Counted from the first letter of the stretch, positions 1 to 13,719 are shown. The stretch is DNA of 64,000 bases from Absidia repens (GCA_002105175.1 MCGE01000006.1:1798001-1862000), one strand, 5' to 3'. Notes: generated by a model from the sequence alone, not told the origin. Program-made: numbers and translations.

Positions 1-368
1 AATCGTCCTCATCCATCCTGTGCCCAAATACGCCGGATAGTTTTCATGCCACCGGAAATAATGCTTGGTCATACAACAGTAGCCAAAAGGTGCGCAGCAA
101 CAGTGATCTTCCACCGCCACCACCATCATCATCATCGCATTCTTCTGGCCGACGTCACTCAAACACTAACGGCACATTAGATCACCAAACAAAGAAAAAA
201 CAACAACAACAGCAGCAGCAGCAGTTACAAGACATGGATTCTGAACAACAGGAAGAAAAAGTACGCCTATGTCTCGATGCTGAAGATGGATCTACTACTA
301 CTCAATACGTAAGTCTCGAGAAGAAAGTACTCATAGGACGATATATGGGCTAATCCTCCTCCTCGCTT

Positions 369-418
<50 letters not shown>

Positions 419-2488
419 CAATTGGGCAATTGTATTGGTAAAGGTCAGTTTGGATCTGTTTATCGAGGACTGGATTTGGCTACTGGCGAAGTTGTAGCTA
501 TCAAGCGCATCAAGTTAGAAGACGGTGAACTGGACGAGGAAATGATGGTAAGAAACAAAAATTCATGTATGTATATTAAGTGTCAACCAATTTTTAAACA
601 ACCATGTATTTTCTTTTTTTTTAATTTTATTATTATTAGAAAGAAGTGGGGATCCTGAAAACAATGTCTCATGCCAATGTGATTCAATATCTCGGGTTTA
701 TTCGAAATCGCCATCATATCAACATCGTTTTGGAATATGCTGAAAATGGTTCGCTCATGTCCACACTCAAATCGTTTGGTGCCTTTCCAGAAAAACTGGT
801 AGCATCCTTTTGTATCAAGATCCTTCATGGACTGGAGTATTTACATGATAATCAAGTCGTGCATTGTGATCTCAAGGCCGCAAATATTTTGACAACCAAA
901 ACGGGCGATGTCAAGTTGACCGATTTCGGTGTGTCGCTCAATCTCAAGATCAAGGCAGTGGATGACCAAACAGTCTCTGGAACACCCAATTGGAGTAAGT
1001 GCATGCATCGGGCAGAAAATGGGTGAATATGATGGACTGATAAACATTTCGATTCCTTTTCATAGTGGCACCTGAAGTGATCGAGTTGAAGGGCGCATCT
1101 ACTAAATCTGATATATGGTAAGTGATTTCGTTTTATATATTTATCTTTCATTATTTCGATAAAAACTCATCAATTTTTTTTTATGGATCTTGCTAGGTCT
1201 TTGGGATGTACTTTGATAGAGTTGGTGACGGGAAAGCCTCCTTATGCCGATTTGATCTCTATGTCTGCCATGTTTCGTATTGTTGAAGATGATTATCCTC
1301 CTCTCCCCGAAGGCATATCTGACGTAAGTCATTAATTGACTTTTGACAAGCTTTTTAGACTAACATTTTTTTTTTTTTTTAACTCTTTCTTTGTCATTTA
1401 GGATATGCGAGACTTTCTTTTATGTTGTTTCCAAAAAAGTCCTGAAGACCGGCCCGCCGCAAAGACATTACAAGATCATCCGTGGATCCAGTACCATCAG
1501 CATAACGCCAAAGCATCAAACAACAATACCACCACCTCTTCATCCGACAACACCGTGCCAGCATCCAGTGATTCAAATAAAAATGATACCATCAAAAGCT
1601 CCAGCAGTTCTCGCCGCCGCCGACGGTCTAGCGTACGAACCTCTATCGAATCTATGCAGCGACAAACACCAGTCCATCCATTGGAACCTCCCCATCAACA
1701 TCATTCTTCATCCTCGCCCAATCAAAATGAAGATCATGCAACTCATCGCTTTATTCAAACCTCTTTTGGAAAACGTAAGTATAAAATATTGTTTTGTTTC
1801 TGATGTTTAAATATTAACGCAATTTCTTTATTTGTTTATATTTGTTACTTAGTGGTGGAATGTAAAGTATGTGGTGATCTATTACGCGAACAAGCCATCT
1901 TTTGCGAAACTTGCTCTTTGATTTGCCACGATGGATGTAAACAAGCAGCATTTTCATGCCCGCCCAAAGTGAACGAACAACAACCTTCCTATGATGTAAG
2001 TATCAAGAACGAAAATAAGTTTTGTATCTTTGGTGTAACTAACTTAACCTTTTCTACTTTTTATGGTATCATAGTGGGTGTTTTCTGCCAAGATTTACAA
2101 TCATAAAAGTAATCGGGAAACAAGGACAACACAACGATCAGCACTTCCACCAACGTTCAATGGTGCTCGACGAGCAAGCACAACTCGAATTCAAGACCCT
2201 ACCTCCTCCTCGTCACTTCACGATCATCCTCAAGCCGCCAGCATTCGAAAGTACTCACAAGCTCTTGGATTGACACCACAAGAACAAAAAGCCTTATTGG
2301 AAAATCCAGCTCTACTCTCCCATACTTTGGCTCTTGAAGAAGAAGGCCTTCATCCTGCCAATAGCACTCTTTTATTAGCAAGAACCATAAAACTTCCAAC
2401 AATAACAACAATAATAATAGCAAGAAAAATGGTGGTGGTGATGGTTGGTGGTCCCGGTGGCAACGGTCGTCGTCAAAATGATCCATGA
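1..2488 (+). CDS. sepH: SepH/Cdc7-like STE-family protein kinase with C1 domain (5' partial)
   Basis: Predicted septation-initiation-type Ser/Thr kinase (S. pombe Cdc7, Aspergillus SepH), which acts at spindle pole bodies to trigger cytokinesis. Exons: <3-308, 419-547, 640-994, 1066-1117, 1197-1323, 1402-1774, 1853-1995, 2075-2488; all GT-AG and phase-consistent. The frame is open to the window edge, so the N terminus is missing. Seen in order: a Ser/His/Gln-rich leader, glycine loop [15 protein letters not shown] lysine, [10 protein letters not shown] catalytic loop, [18 protein letters not shown] activation segment, [21 protein letters not shown] end of the kinase domain. A C1 zinc-finger pattern follows (H-x12-C-x2-C-x10-C-x2-C-x4-H-x2-C-x6-C, about residues 436-481 of the fragment). 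The HRD arginine is a cysteine. The last 50 codons may be in the wrong frame (see findings). Family assignment rests on the APE-to-C-terminal segment and is firm at the level of Cdc7/SepH/MAP3K-epsilon. Confidence 0.88.
309..418 (+). other. Intron with 44-nt T tract
   Basis: Intron between the leader and the kinase domain of the SepH-like gene. Donor GTAAGT at 309, acceptor AG at 417-418. Positions 373-416 are an uninterrupted run of T directly against the acceptor, so the polypyrimidine tract makes up 40% of the intron. Confidence 0.85.
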
Positions 2489-3100
2489 CTTTTCCTCCCT
2501 TCGTCATCTTCCCTCTCCCCTCTCATTTTTGTTTTAATGTAGTTCCCTCTCTCCTCTCTTTCTCTCATCCCTTTTGTCACTCATCCGATCCTTTTTTTTT
2601 TTATGTTTATATATTTATATTCCCTTTTTTGTTGTTTTTTTATAATCAATCAAATAAAATATCTTATTATTTTGTCCCAATTTATTACTCTGGTCATACT
2701 CCATTCTATTTTTTTTTTGCCAAGTATTTTCTTTTTTGTATAGCACTCATGCCCCTCATTGTCTTGATCAAAAATGGTAATCTAGTGAATGTCCAAAGCC
2801 CATAGGATTCCATCTCCGACCCGCTCAAGATAATTCCAAGCGTCTTTTTTTTTTCTTTTTCTTTCTTTCCCTTTTTTTTTCTTCAATATTTCATCGCAAA
2901 ACGTGATTTTATTTTTCTTATAAACATATATATATATATCTTTTTTCTATATTGGTATTTTAGTTTCAGAGAAAGAAACCAGAACGACGACGATTGACGA
3001 CCTGCCATCAATATCGAATCACATTTACTATCGACAACAAGAAAGATAATCAACAAATCGCCTTTTTTTATAAATACAACTCTACAACCAACGAATAATC
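2489..3100. other. Intergenic: kinase 3' end and RAL upstream region
   Basis: No gene seen. It is pyrimidine-rich on the plus strand after the kinase stop, with AATAAAA-like sequence near 2652 that could serve polyadenylation, then a T/C-rich stretch and a short (TA)n near 2926. The 120 bp before the RAL start are richer in A and C, as expected of a fungal 5' leader. Confidence 0.5.
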
Positions 3101-4075
3101 ATGGGAAAAGCTAAAACCAAACAGACTTTGCCTTTACACAAGATCATTATGGTGGGCTCTGGGGGTGTAGGGAAGTCAGCATTGACGCTTCAATACATGT
3201 ATGGAGATTTTGTGGAGGAATATGATCCTACCAAGGCTGATTGTAAGTTTATATTTTGTGTGTGTGTGTGGGGGGGGGGAGGCGAGTCAAATTTGATGTG
3301 CGATAGGAGAAGAGCAGAGCAAGGAGGACAGTTACAAGTGAAAAAAAAGGGAACAGGGGAAGTGGGCGAAAAGCATCCACACACACACAAAAAAAAAAAA
3401 CAAGTTATCATGTACTGACACATATACATTCACACACTCTCACACTTTCTCACTTCTCATTTTGCTTAGCATACCGGAAGAAGGTAGTTTTGGATGGCCA
3501 AGAATGTCAAATCGATATTTTGGATACAGCAGGCCAAGAAGAATATGCAGCCGTAAGTGATCCCCCTTGTTGCTTTATAAAATTCATTGCTGATCCTTTT
3601 TTTTTTTTCAATAGATCCGTGATAACTACTACCGCTCTGGTGAAGGATTCCTTTGTATCTTCTCTGTGTGTGAACAAGAATCTTTGGAACATACACAAGA
3701 ATTCCGTGATCAGATTTTACGTGTCTTGGATGATGAAACGGTAAGACAATCAAATCAAATCAATCGACCGTAACAACAGAGAGAGAGAGAGAGAGAGAGA
3801 GAGATATTGAGGACTCAATTTTTTTTTCTCTGTTACAGGTTCCATTTATTCTTGTTGGCAATAAGGTGGATTTGGCTCATTTACGAAAGGTATCCACAAG
3901 TGAAGCTGGTGCCTTGGCTCAAGAATGGAATTGCGAATACGTGGAAACCTCGGCCAAAACACGACAAAATGTGGATCAAGTCTATACCATGATGATGCGT
4001 CAAATCAGGGATCGAAAAATGAAACAACAAACGATGAACAACCCAGACAAGGACTCCTGCTGTGTCATCCTTTAA
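3101..4075 (+). CDS. ral: Ral-class small GTPase
   Basis: Ras-superfamily GTPase of 195 residues. Exons 3101-3242, 3470-3552, 3615-3740, 3839-4075; ATG in clear context and phases close. Motifs: P-loop [10 protein letters not shown] (about 21-30), switch I YDPTKADSYRKK, switch [28 protein letters not shown] (G4), ETSAKT (G5) and a C-terminal CCVIL box, predicted to be geranylgeranylated because it ends in Leu. The effector segment [15 protein letters not shown] is the Ral signature; Ras and Rsr1/Bud1 have PTIEDSYRK and Rheb differs again. Animal Ral proteins bind exocyst subunits Sec5 and Exo84 and regulate vesicle tethering; the same role here is inference. Intron 1 holds a GT/G microsatellite and intron 3 an (AG)n run at about 3779-3803. 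Confidence 0.93.
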
Positions 4076-4639
4076 ACACTTTTTTGGTTTGGGTGTATTT
4101 TTTATATGTGCCCCCCACCTCCCGTCTCTCTTTCTCTCTCTCCCGGTTGATGATGTTTTTTCTTTTATTAGAAACCTTCTGTTTGTGTTATATATATCTC
4201 TCTCTCTTCTAATCTTGCCTCTTTGTCACTTGATGTTCTCCCCCTCGTTCCTCCTCCTACTCATCCTCCGCTTTAATCTTTTATTAGATGCCTCATTACT
4301 ATTTACTATTACTCTTCATATTCTTATTATACTCTTTCGTTTTTCTTTTTATTCCTATTTTCTGTCCCAATAAAAAATGTTTTGAACCCAAAAGGTTGTT
4401 TATTCATATTCATGCAATTAAGTGCCAAGTTATCCCGTGATTTTTGTTTGGGGAGGAATCAAACCGCCTCGTCAGTGCAAAACCAAAAATGACGGTGTTT
4501 GAAATATTCCTTCTCTGGATTTTATTTTGGTTTGTTTTTTATTTTTTTTATTTTTTTTTGGTGACAGACAACTCGACTACTCTTTTTTTTTTTCTCTTTA
4601 CTTGATTCTTCCCTGATCAACTTTTTTCACTAGATTAAT
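4076..4639. other. Intergenic: RAL 3' UTR and PRP46 upstream region
   Basis: No gene supported. C/T-rich 3' sequence runs to an AATAAAAAA poly(A)-like signal near 4369. A T-rich stretch precedes the PRP46 start. A short tRNA-T-arm-like element near 4440-4500 was considered and rejected. Confidence 0.5.
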
Positions 4640-6534
4640 ATGGTTGCAGCAAAGACTTCAAAAAGATCAGCACCACCTTCCGATGATATAAACACAAAAA
4701 ACAACGATACCAGCTTATCTTCACTGGATGATTTAGTCTCTGGATCAGCAAAAAAGACACGGGTTTTATTCAGCACAGCTTATAGCCAAGCAGCTATGGA
4801 TGAACAAGAAAGGTAAAATCATATATATGTACATAGACACACTTGGGGGTTAAGGAATGAGTGACGGATGATACTAATTACCTTGGTTTATTCTTTTCCT
4901 AGTCAACGAATGAAACTCACCAGCAAAATCCACGACGAATATGATCAAGTACGTACTTTACCGGAAGGACTTGTTAAACAACAAAAAGAAGCAGCTGCCC
5001 GTGCAAAGCAACAGAAAGCTGGCGGCAAGAAGACCACCACCACCATTGAAGAACAGCCGAACGATGATGTGGACATGACACCTGTACAACAACTCATTGA
5101 CACTTTACCTCAGAAATCGACACTGTAAGTGTGGTTTTTTCTTTTCTTTCTCCTTCGTTTTTGCTAGATGGCATCAAAAACCACTCCCCACTCATCTTAT
5201 ATATGTTTCTCTTTTTTTTGCTTTTTTTTCTAGGGATGTCAACCAAGGTGTTGTTGCACTTCGAACAAAAGATCATATTTCTGATATCTTTGGTGATGGG
5301 ATGGATGGCAGTAGTGGTGGCGGTGGATCACTTGTGCGTCGTGCGCGTGCAAAGACAATCCGTCCTGTGTGGCATGCTCCTTGGAAATTGATGCGTGTGA
5401 TCAGTGGACATCTTGGTTGGGTGCGTGCTGTGGCTGTCGAACCTGGAAACAAGTGGTTTGCTACGGGTGCTGGGGATCGAACCATCAAGGTAATGTAGTC
5501 AGTCTCTCTCCCCCAGTTTTTTTTTTTTCTCTTTCATTCTGTTACTAATTAATTTTATTTCGGTGGATGGGGACGGTGGGTGGTTTCTCTTTCTCTTTCT
5601 CTCGCTTTCTTTTTGTAGATCTGGGATATGGCGTCAGGGACTTTGAAACTATCATTGACGGGGCACATCAGTACAGTCCGTGGATTGGCTGTCTCTCCTC
5701 GTCACCCTTACTTATTCTCATGTGGTGAAGACAAAATGGTCAAATGTTGGGATTTAGAACAAAACAAGGTGATTCGTCATTATCATGGTCATTTATCGGG
5801 TGTCTATTCCTTAAGTTTACATCCTACTTTGGACGTTTTGGTGACAAGTGGTCGTGATGCTACTGCAAGAGTAAGTTTTATTTCTTTGGGGGAGACAAAG
5901 TGGTGATTTAGGTTTGGATGATATCTATAACAACAATCATGTTTTATATGTGCTATGATAGGTATGGGATATGCGGACGAAACAAAGTGTACATGTGTTG
6001 ACTGGACATACAAGCACCGTCTCGGATGTGAAATGTCAAGAAGCGGACCCTCAGGTGATCACAGGCTCAATGGACAGCACGGTGCGATTATGGGACTTGG
6101 CAGCCGGTAAAACCATGGGTGTGTTGACGCACCACAAGAAAAGCGTGCGTGCGCTTGCCCTTCATCCAACGGAATTCGGGTTTGCCAGTGGTAGTGCCGA
6201 TCGTGTCAAGGGGTGGAAGTGTCCTGAAGGTGCGTTTATTCAAAACTTTGACCGACCCAAGTCTATTATTAATACATTATCTATCAATGCCGATGGCGTG
6301 GTCTTCTCTGGTGGTGATGATGGCTCTATGGGCTTCAACGACTGGCGTTCTGGTTACAATTTCCAATCCATGGGCACAACTGTGCAACCTGGCTCTTTGG
6401 ATGCTGAAGCTGGTGTATTCTGTAGTACATTTGACCAAACTGGTTTACGTTTGATCACTGGTGAAGCTGACAAGACTATCAAGATTTACAAGGAAGATGA
6501 CAAGGCTGAAAAGGATGAAGATTTTTATCAATAG
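4640..6534 (+). CDS. PRP46: Prp46/PLRG1 WD40 splicing factor
   Basis: 491-residue WD-repeat protein of the Prp19-associated (NineTeen) complex, needed to activate the spliceosome. Exons 4640-4812, 4903-5124, 5234-5489, 5619-5870, 5962-6534. The N-terminal third is charged and low-complexity. From about residue 185 come the hallmark [19 protein letters not shown] and then seven WD repeats with recognisable GH...WD units ([40 protein letters not shown] and so on). The sixth blade has the family's atypical [13 protein letters not shown] and the protein ends [17 protein letters not shown]. Length and order match PLRG1/PRL1/Prp46 without gaps. Four introns of 90-130 bp with GTAA donors. It lies head-to-tail between RAL and CYS4. 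Confidence 0.95.
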
Positions 6535-7259
6535 TTAGTTAATTGGTATAGTCAGTTAGCATTGATGTAGTAGTATAGTTTATGGTACTCTCGCATCCCC
6601 ACTCGCCTTTTTTTTTCTTTATTTATTCATTTTATTGTTACTGTTATTTCTTTACCCTTTTGTCTTTTAAAATAAATTATGTACAGTCCGCTTTTTATCT
6701 TTATATATTTGTGTTTATTGTCTTTTTGTGGAATACCAATTTATGACTTTTATATGTGAGTATCTTTGATGTCTTTTTGAGAAGAAAGACTGAACAGATG
6801 ACTCTGTTGATGAGTCCGTTTAATGGTGGCTGCTCTTCAAGGCTGTGCATGGCAATTTGTCTTTGTGTCACCTCGACAAACATTTGCAAAATGGCAGCTT
6901 GCGTTCCCCCGCATCCCAAGTATTACATGTTGCATCATAGACAAAAGATATCACTGTGACGTAAACTGCTGCTATTATGATCTGTTTATGTTTCCTCAAC
7001 ACATATAGAATATAAAGCATATCGACTTTTTTTTTAAGAAAACCAAATAAAAAATGAAAATTTTCGAGGTTGCCTGATTTGGCTGGTGTATTGTTCGGCG
7101 TTTACCGTTTTACTCAATGACCGTGGAAAAAAATTTTCAGTTCCCGATTTTTTTTTCGCACCAGATATTTTAAGGACTTGAATTTTTTTTATTTTTTTCT
7201 TCCCTCTTTTCTTTTTCTTCTAATTCCCTTTTTTTTTATATACATATTCACTCATCAAT
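6535..7259. other. Intergenic: PRP46 3' end and CYS4 promoter
   Basis: AATAAATTATG near 6670 could be the PRP46 poly(A) signal. About 6780-6970 is less AT-rich than its surroundings and carries no supported ORF; no RNA family was recognised in it. The final 100 bp before CYS4 are T-rich. Confidence 0.45.
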
Positions 7260-9347
<2,088 letters not shown>

Positions 9348-9984
9348 ATTAGTTTGTTTTATTATTCTTCTTTTTATTCTTTTTGATCATTTTTCTTATT
9401 CATCATCTCACTACCATATAGTTCTTTATACTTTTAAGCATTTCGTATTGACTGCATCTTGTTATTATTATTACTCACCTTCTTTTTTTATATAATAAAA
9501 ATTGAATTTAATAAAAGCGTTTGCATTGTATTTTTACCATGTCATCTATATCCACGTCGCTTTTTTTTTTTTTTTTTTGTCCATTTTGCCTTTTCTACTT
9601 TATTTTGATATTTAGCACAAGATCCCGATTAACAGCTACTACTATCATATGCTGCTTGGTTGAGTATTGGATCCATATTTTTTTTTTTTTTTTTTTTTGT
9701 CTGATCCGCAAAATGATCAAAGATGATACAGAGAACTATCGCCTTTTTAACCATTTGTCAGCACTCCTTCATTTGATTGAAACAAAGCGAAATGATCTTT
9801 GAGATCCAAAGCACGTCAGAAAATCCAGCTTCACAAATGAAAAAGATGACTTCACCACTCGAACATTTGGACAAGCAACGGTCAACGTGGTTCCCGCTAA
9901 CATCGACGTCAAAAACTATTTTTTAGCTCCTTTCAAAAAAAAAAAAAAAAAAAAAAGAGTTAGTACTGGATCCCACCGCATCCC
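9348..9984. other. Intergenic: CYS4 3' end
   Basis: Contains AATAAAA poly(A)-like signals near 9494-9514, several T runs of 17-18 nt and an A22 run just before repeat copy A. No gene is supported: the short plus-strand ORF at 9521-9802 is low-complexity and resembles nothing known to me. Confidence 0.5.
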
Positions 9985-10998
9985 TAAAAAATCTTTGAGG
10001 TTACGCTGGCGGCATGGTCTATTTTGATCGATATGATTGGTAGAACATGATCATGGCGCGTTTTTTTATTAAGCGACCTAGAACTGCTAACCAGTTACTA
10101 CGTCTCAGGGGACGGGGGGCATATATTCGTAGATAAGCTAGAAAACAGGCATAATGGTCTATATACGTGAATACATGCATAACAGTTATGAAAGATTCAT
10201 TTATAGGATTTGTCGATCAAGAAAATCCTGGGACATTGGGGGAGGAGTAGTTAAAAAGAGTGAATTAGAGAGTAGTGTTTGGTAAGGACACTCGTGAAGC
10301 AGCTACATTGGCAACTTTTCACATTATAATATAAGTCAGAGCATGGTTAGTAAAAAGAATATATTTTATTTTATTGAAGCAGAATTGGTAGATACTAAAA
10401 ATTAAGGGAGAGGGAACCATTCCAACAAAGAATGTAACGGAAGGTTCTATTGTAGATTATTTTGAAGTTTGAAGAAAGGTCAATATTATTCTAAAGGAAT
10501 TGTTGTAAAACGGGGAGGGTTTACATACTGTGCAAGGCAAGTGATTGACTAAAAGCTGTCTTTTCTTTATCGAAACACAACAAACGATCAAACGGGATTG
10601 ATTGCTACTAAAAAAAAAGGAATCGATTGCGCAAAACATGAGAGAGACTAATGGGACATACTTCTTTGAGATAAATAAAAAGAGACATATTTTATTCAGA
10701 AATAGACATAAACTATAGACAAACCAACACTAAACTATGCTAATGGAAACTCCCAAAGATCAACTATTGATAGTTCAAAATCCTGAATCCGAAATGAAAA
10801 GGGTTCCCCATGTATCTTGTAATTCCTGAGCTAAAACCCTTTCTAATCTACTCCTAACACTATTCCAAGTTCAGCATAGCCCTACAGAAGTTGAATGGTG
10901 GAGAAAAAATGAAAAGAAAAAATATAATGAAAAAGTGAAGAAGCCGAAAAAATAGAAAAGCGGAAGAGAAAAAATAGATATTTCACGTGGGCGGGTTC
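9985..10998 (+). repeat. Dispersed repeat family, copy A
   Basis: About 1 kb non-coding element recognisable by shared blocks: a GACCTAGAACTGCTAACCAGT block near 10075, two 'acatattttatt' boxes (near 10360 and 10687), TTCCCCATGTATCTTGTAAT near 10805, AGAAGTTGAATGGTGGAGAA near 10890 and a terminal TTCACGTGGGCGGG at 10982-10995. The same blocks, in the same order and spacing, occur in copies B, C and D (plus) and E (minus). No ORF is conserved between copies. Ends are approximate, no target-site duplication was identified, and the class (MITE, LTR fragment or other) cannot be told by eye. Confidence 0.75.
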
Positions 10999-12353
10999 TG
11001 AAAAACTTTCTAGTCTCTCATCAAAATGGGGTTGGGCGCTTTTTTTTTTGGAGGTTACAAAAAGAGGATGTTCTCTTATTTTTTTCCCGACTAGCCATAT
11101 ATCATGCAACATGATCGACATGGTAAATCTATTCTAATGATGGAAATCGCCACCATTCAGCAGTGACGGCATCATGACGCCGTCTTCTTTTTATAGAAAG
11201 TCGCACCATTCGCCGGAGCACTATGGTGGCTACCTCTCCTTTACAAAGCTGGCCTCACCATACAACATTGGTTGCATTATATTTGATTATCTTCTTGATA
11301 CAGCAAACCTCACCATTTAAAATTGGTACTCTCTTTTTTTTTTTGAAACAACCATTGCCAGTCAACCACTAGTACTATCGTCCTTTTACACTACCTGCCA
11401 TCCCATCATTCAAACAACCACTGTATTATGAAACTCGGCTATCTTTTAAAGCAATTTAATATGACAGTGGATTTCTCACACATATTCGCGCTTTTTTATT
11501 TAAATGGATTCGTATTTTTTACAAGTAGGTTTCGCCTTTCATTTTTTCAAGAAAAAAAAATTAAAATCGCATCCTTAAAGGTCTGCCATTTTATTATTAC
11601 AGCGAGCAAAAAGTGGCTAATCCATCTGTTTAAATCATCGATGAGAGTGATTACTTTGAGGTTTGGGGCCTCTTTAATTTTATCAAATAAAAGGCTACTG
11701 TCAACAAGTTGGATGCGTTTGATGGATGTTTTCAGTTTGAACCAGAATTCTCTTCATCCCTATGAATGAATGACATTCCATTTCAAAAACTTTCACTTGG
11801 CCAACTATTGCCAGTCTATTTTACTCAAATTCAAAATATTTATCACACAGCATTTCACACATATGAATACATGCATTGTATTTTAAAACAAGAATATCAA
11901 ACTCTCAATCAAGTGAAATTTGATGTTCGTTAAACTAGATATGATATGATAATTCTTTTATATCACCTGCCACACCGAACACTTTTCAGCGTTTTGAATC
12001 TAGATGTTTGTATTATTTGATCCATTTAAAAGATCTACCTGAGGAATGTGTCTTTATTATATTATAGGAGTCAATAAACATATCATGGCTCAGTATAAAC
12101 TAAACAGTGTATGCAAATTGATGGCGATGGCAAGCTATTCAACAAATGTGATCTATTCTATCATATATGACAAGTTATTTCAAATAGCAAGTGAGAGCAA
12201 AAGTATTATGAGAAGAGAAATATCATGGTAAAACTTTGTTGCATGGTGTTGATTGCTGTCAAAAAAAAAGAGAGGTTTCCTTATTTGTGCCCACCTAAAA
12301 GATGGTAATACTCGTAAACGAGCGAAAAAAAAAAACCAAAAAAACTTCCAAAC
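10999..12353. repeat. Spacer between inverted copies, with degenerate ~55-nt tandem units
   Basis: From about 11130 to 11430 a loose unit recurs every 50-60 nt: CACCATTCA(a/g)CAGTG, then a GGCAT-like core, then a CTTTTTA(C/T)A stretch. Related units lie after copy C (42290-42700), so they belong to the repeat family. The only notable ORF (11428-11769, plus, about 113 codons) has no recognisable domain and is not called as a gene. Confidence 0.45.
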
Positions 12354-13290
12354 GCCGCCCACGTGAAATGTTTATTTATTCCCCAATTTTTTTTTTCCGC
12401 TCTTTCTTTTCTTTCTTTAATTCTTCACAATTATGGCTCCTATGGGATTATGGTGATCTTAGATTAGTATCAGGACTAGTTTAGAAGGTGTTTCAGAACA
12501 GCGATTACAATATGCATGGGGAACCCCTGTCATTTTGAACCACCATTAGTTAGTCTTTTGTAGCGTTTCTTGGCTTATTTTAGTGCTGGTTTGTCTTAGT
12601 TTATATCTATATCTGAATAAAATATGTCTCGTATTACATGCTTCAATGAAAAGTGTCCTATTAGTCTCTTTCATGTATTGAAAAAATACCCATTTATACT
12701 ACTTCTAATGTCTTGTATGCCATGTACTGTACAGTATATTACATTCCTTTTAAAGTTGTCATTTTAGATCAGTGTTCACCTTTCTTCAATGTCACATTGG
12801 TTCCCCTCATGCTTCCTCCCATAGATCCTTCCATGAATCTGTCCAATGAACCGTTCTCCTTTAATTTTAGTATACCAATATGCTTTAATAAAAGTATTCC
12901 TTTTTGCTAACCATCTTCTGACCCATGTTATAATAAAAGATGTTATTATTGTACCTGTTTTGTGAATGTCCCACCAAATATTTGCTTTCTAGTTCACCCA
13001 TTCTTACTACTTTTCCCTCTAAAGACCCAACTACTGACTGGCAGTCTTTTCTGTTCCACTCGACCAGCTATATAAATAAATTTAGGTCGTGTTGTGCATG
13101 TAGCCATCATTATAGAGCATTTTTCACTACTTTCTACCTTATTTATGACTATTTTCCCCCACTACACCGTAGAGGTCTAGTGACTGTTTGACAGTTTTCC
13201 ATGACTTGATATGAAACGATATCCTCTTCCCGCTCTACCATTCATATCAATTTGCCTAGTCAGTATCGTCAGTGTAACCTCCACTAGACT
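12354..13290 (-). repeat. Dispersed repeat family, copy E (inverted)
   Basis: Reverse-complement copy of the element at 9985-10998. Read on the minus strand it ends with ATTTCACGTGGGCGGC (CACGTG at 12360-12365), preceded by the GGGGAACCC/ATGCAT block near 12511, the GAGACATATTTTATTCAG box near 12620, and the GATTGATATGAATGG-type left part near 13245. It diverges from copy A by substitutions and small indels throughout, so the pair is not a recent duplication. Confidence 0.72.
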
Positions 13291-13719
13291 GAACATACTA
13301 TATATATATATCCAGCTCACTATGTTTTACTTTTCTTTTCTTTGCGCGTGGTATAATAATAGTAATAATAAAAGAAGCCCAATCTGATTCCAGCAGAGCA
13401 CCAAAGGAGAAGGAGCTATTAAGATTCAAAATGGCAGGGCGTTCTAATTTCATCAGAAACCACATTTCAACAACCTACCTTACCTTTACTTGAAAGAGAC
13501 ATCATAGCTGACATACCATTTATAGTATATAAAAAAGTCGACCTGAAAATTCAAAGAAAAGGACATGAAGATACCGAATAAGGTGGGATAAATAAATATA
13601 TTTTTATTATCAGGAGATTGGTGAAGGAAAATAAAAATAAAAAAACAACACCAGGTGTATAACACTATGTAATGGTAATAGCGGGGCGAGGGACGAGGAT
13701 ATCTAAACTAAAACTGAGA
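13291..13719. other. Intergenic: NTE1 3' flank
   Basis: Short AT-rich spacer with a (TA)n stretch near 13300 and an AATAATAATAAAAG tract near 13357. No gene seen. Minus-strand poly(A)-type sequence for NTE1 (TTTATT on the plus strand) lies near 13600. Confidence 0.45.

Noticed and set aside
4440..4500. Minus-strand GGTTTGATTCC resembling a tRNA B box, with a CGTCA/TGACG hairpin before it
   Set aside because: No D-arm or A box upstream and no pairing acceptor stem; probably chance.
6780..6970. Less AT-rich stretch with TGATGAGTCCG, reminiscent of a C-box snoRNA or hammerhead core
   Set aside because: No correctly placed D box, no GGAC..GAAA partner for a hammerhead, and no clear hairpin. No evidence beyond composition.
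11428..11769. 113-codon plus-strand ORF between inverted repeat copies, considered as a transposase remnant
   Set aside because: No DDE, tyrosine-recombinase, helicase or reverse-transcriptase motif, and composition typical of AT-rich non-coding DNA.
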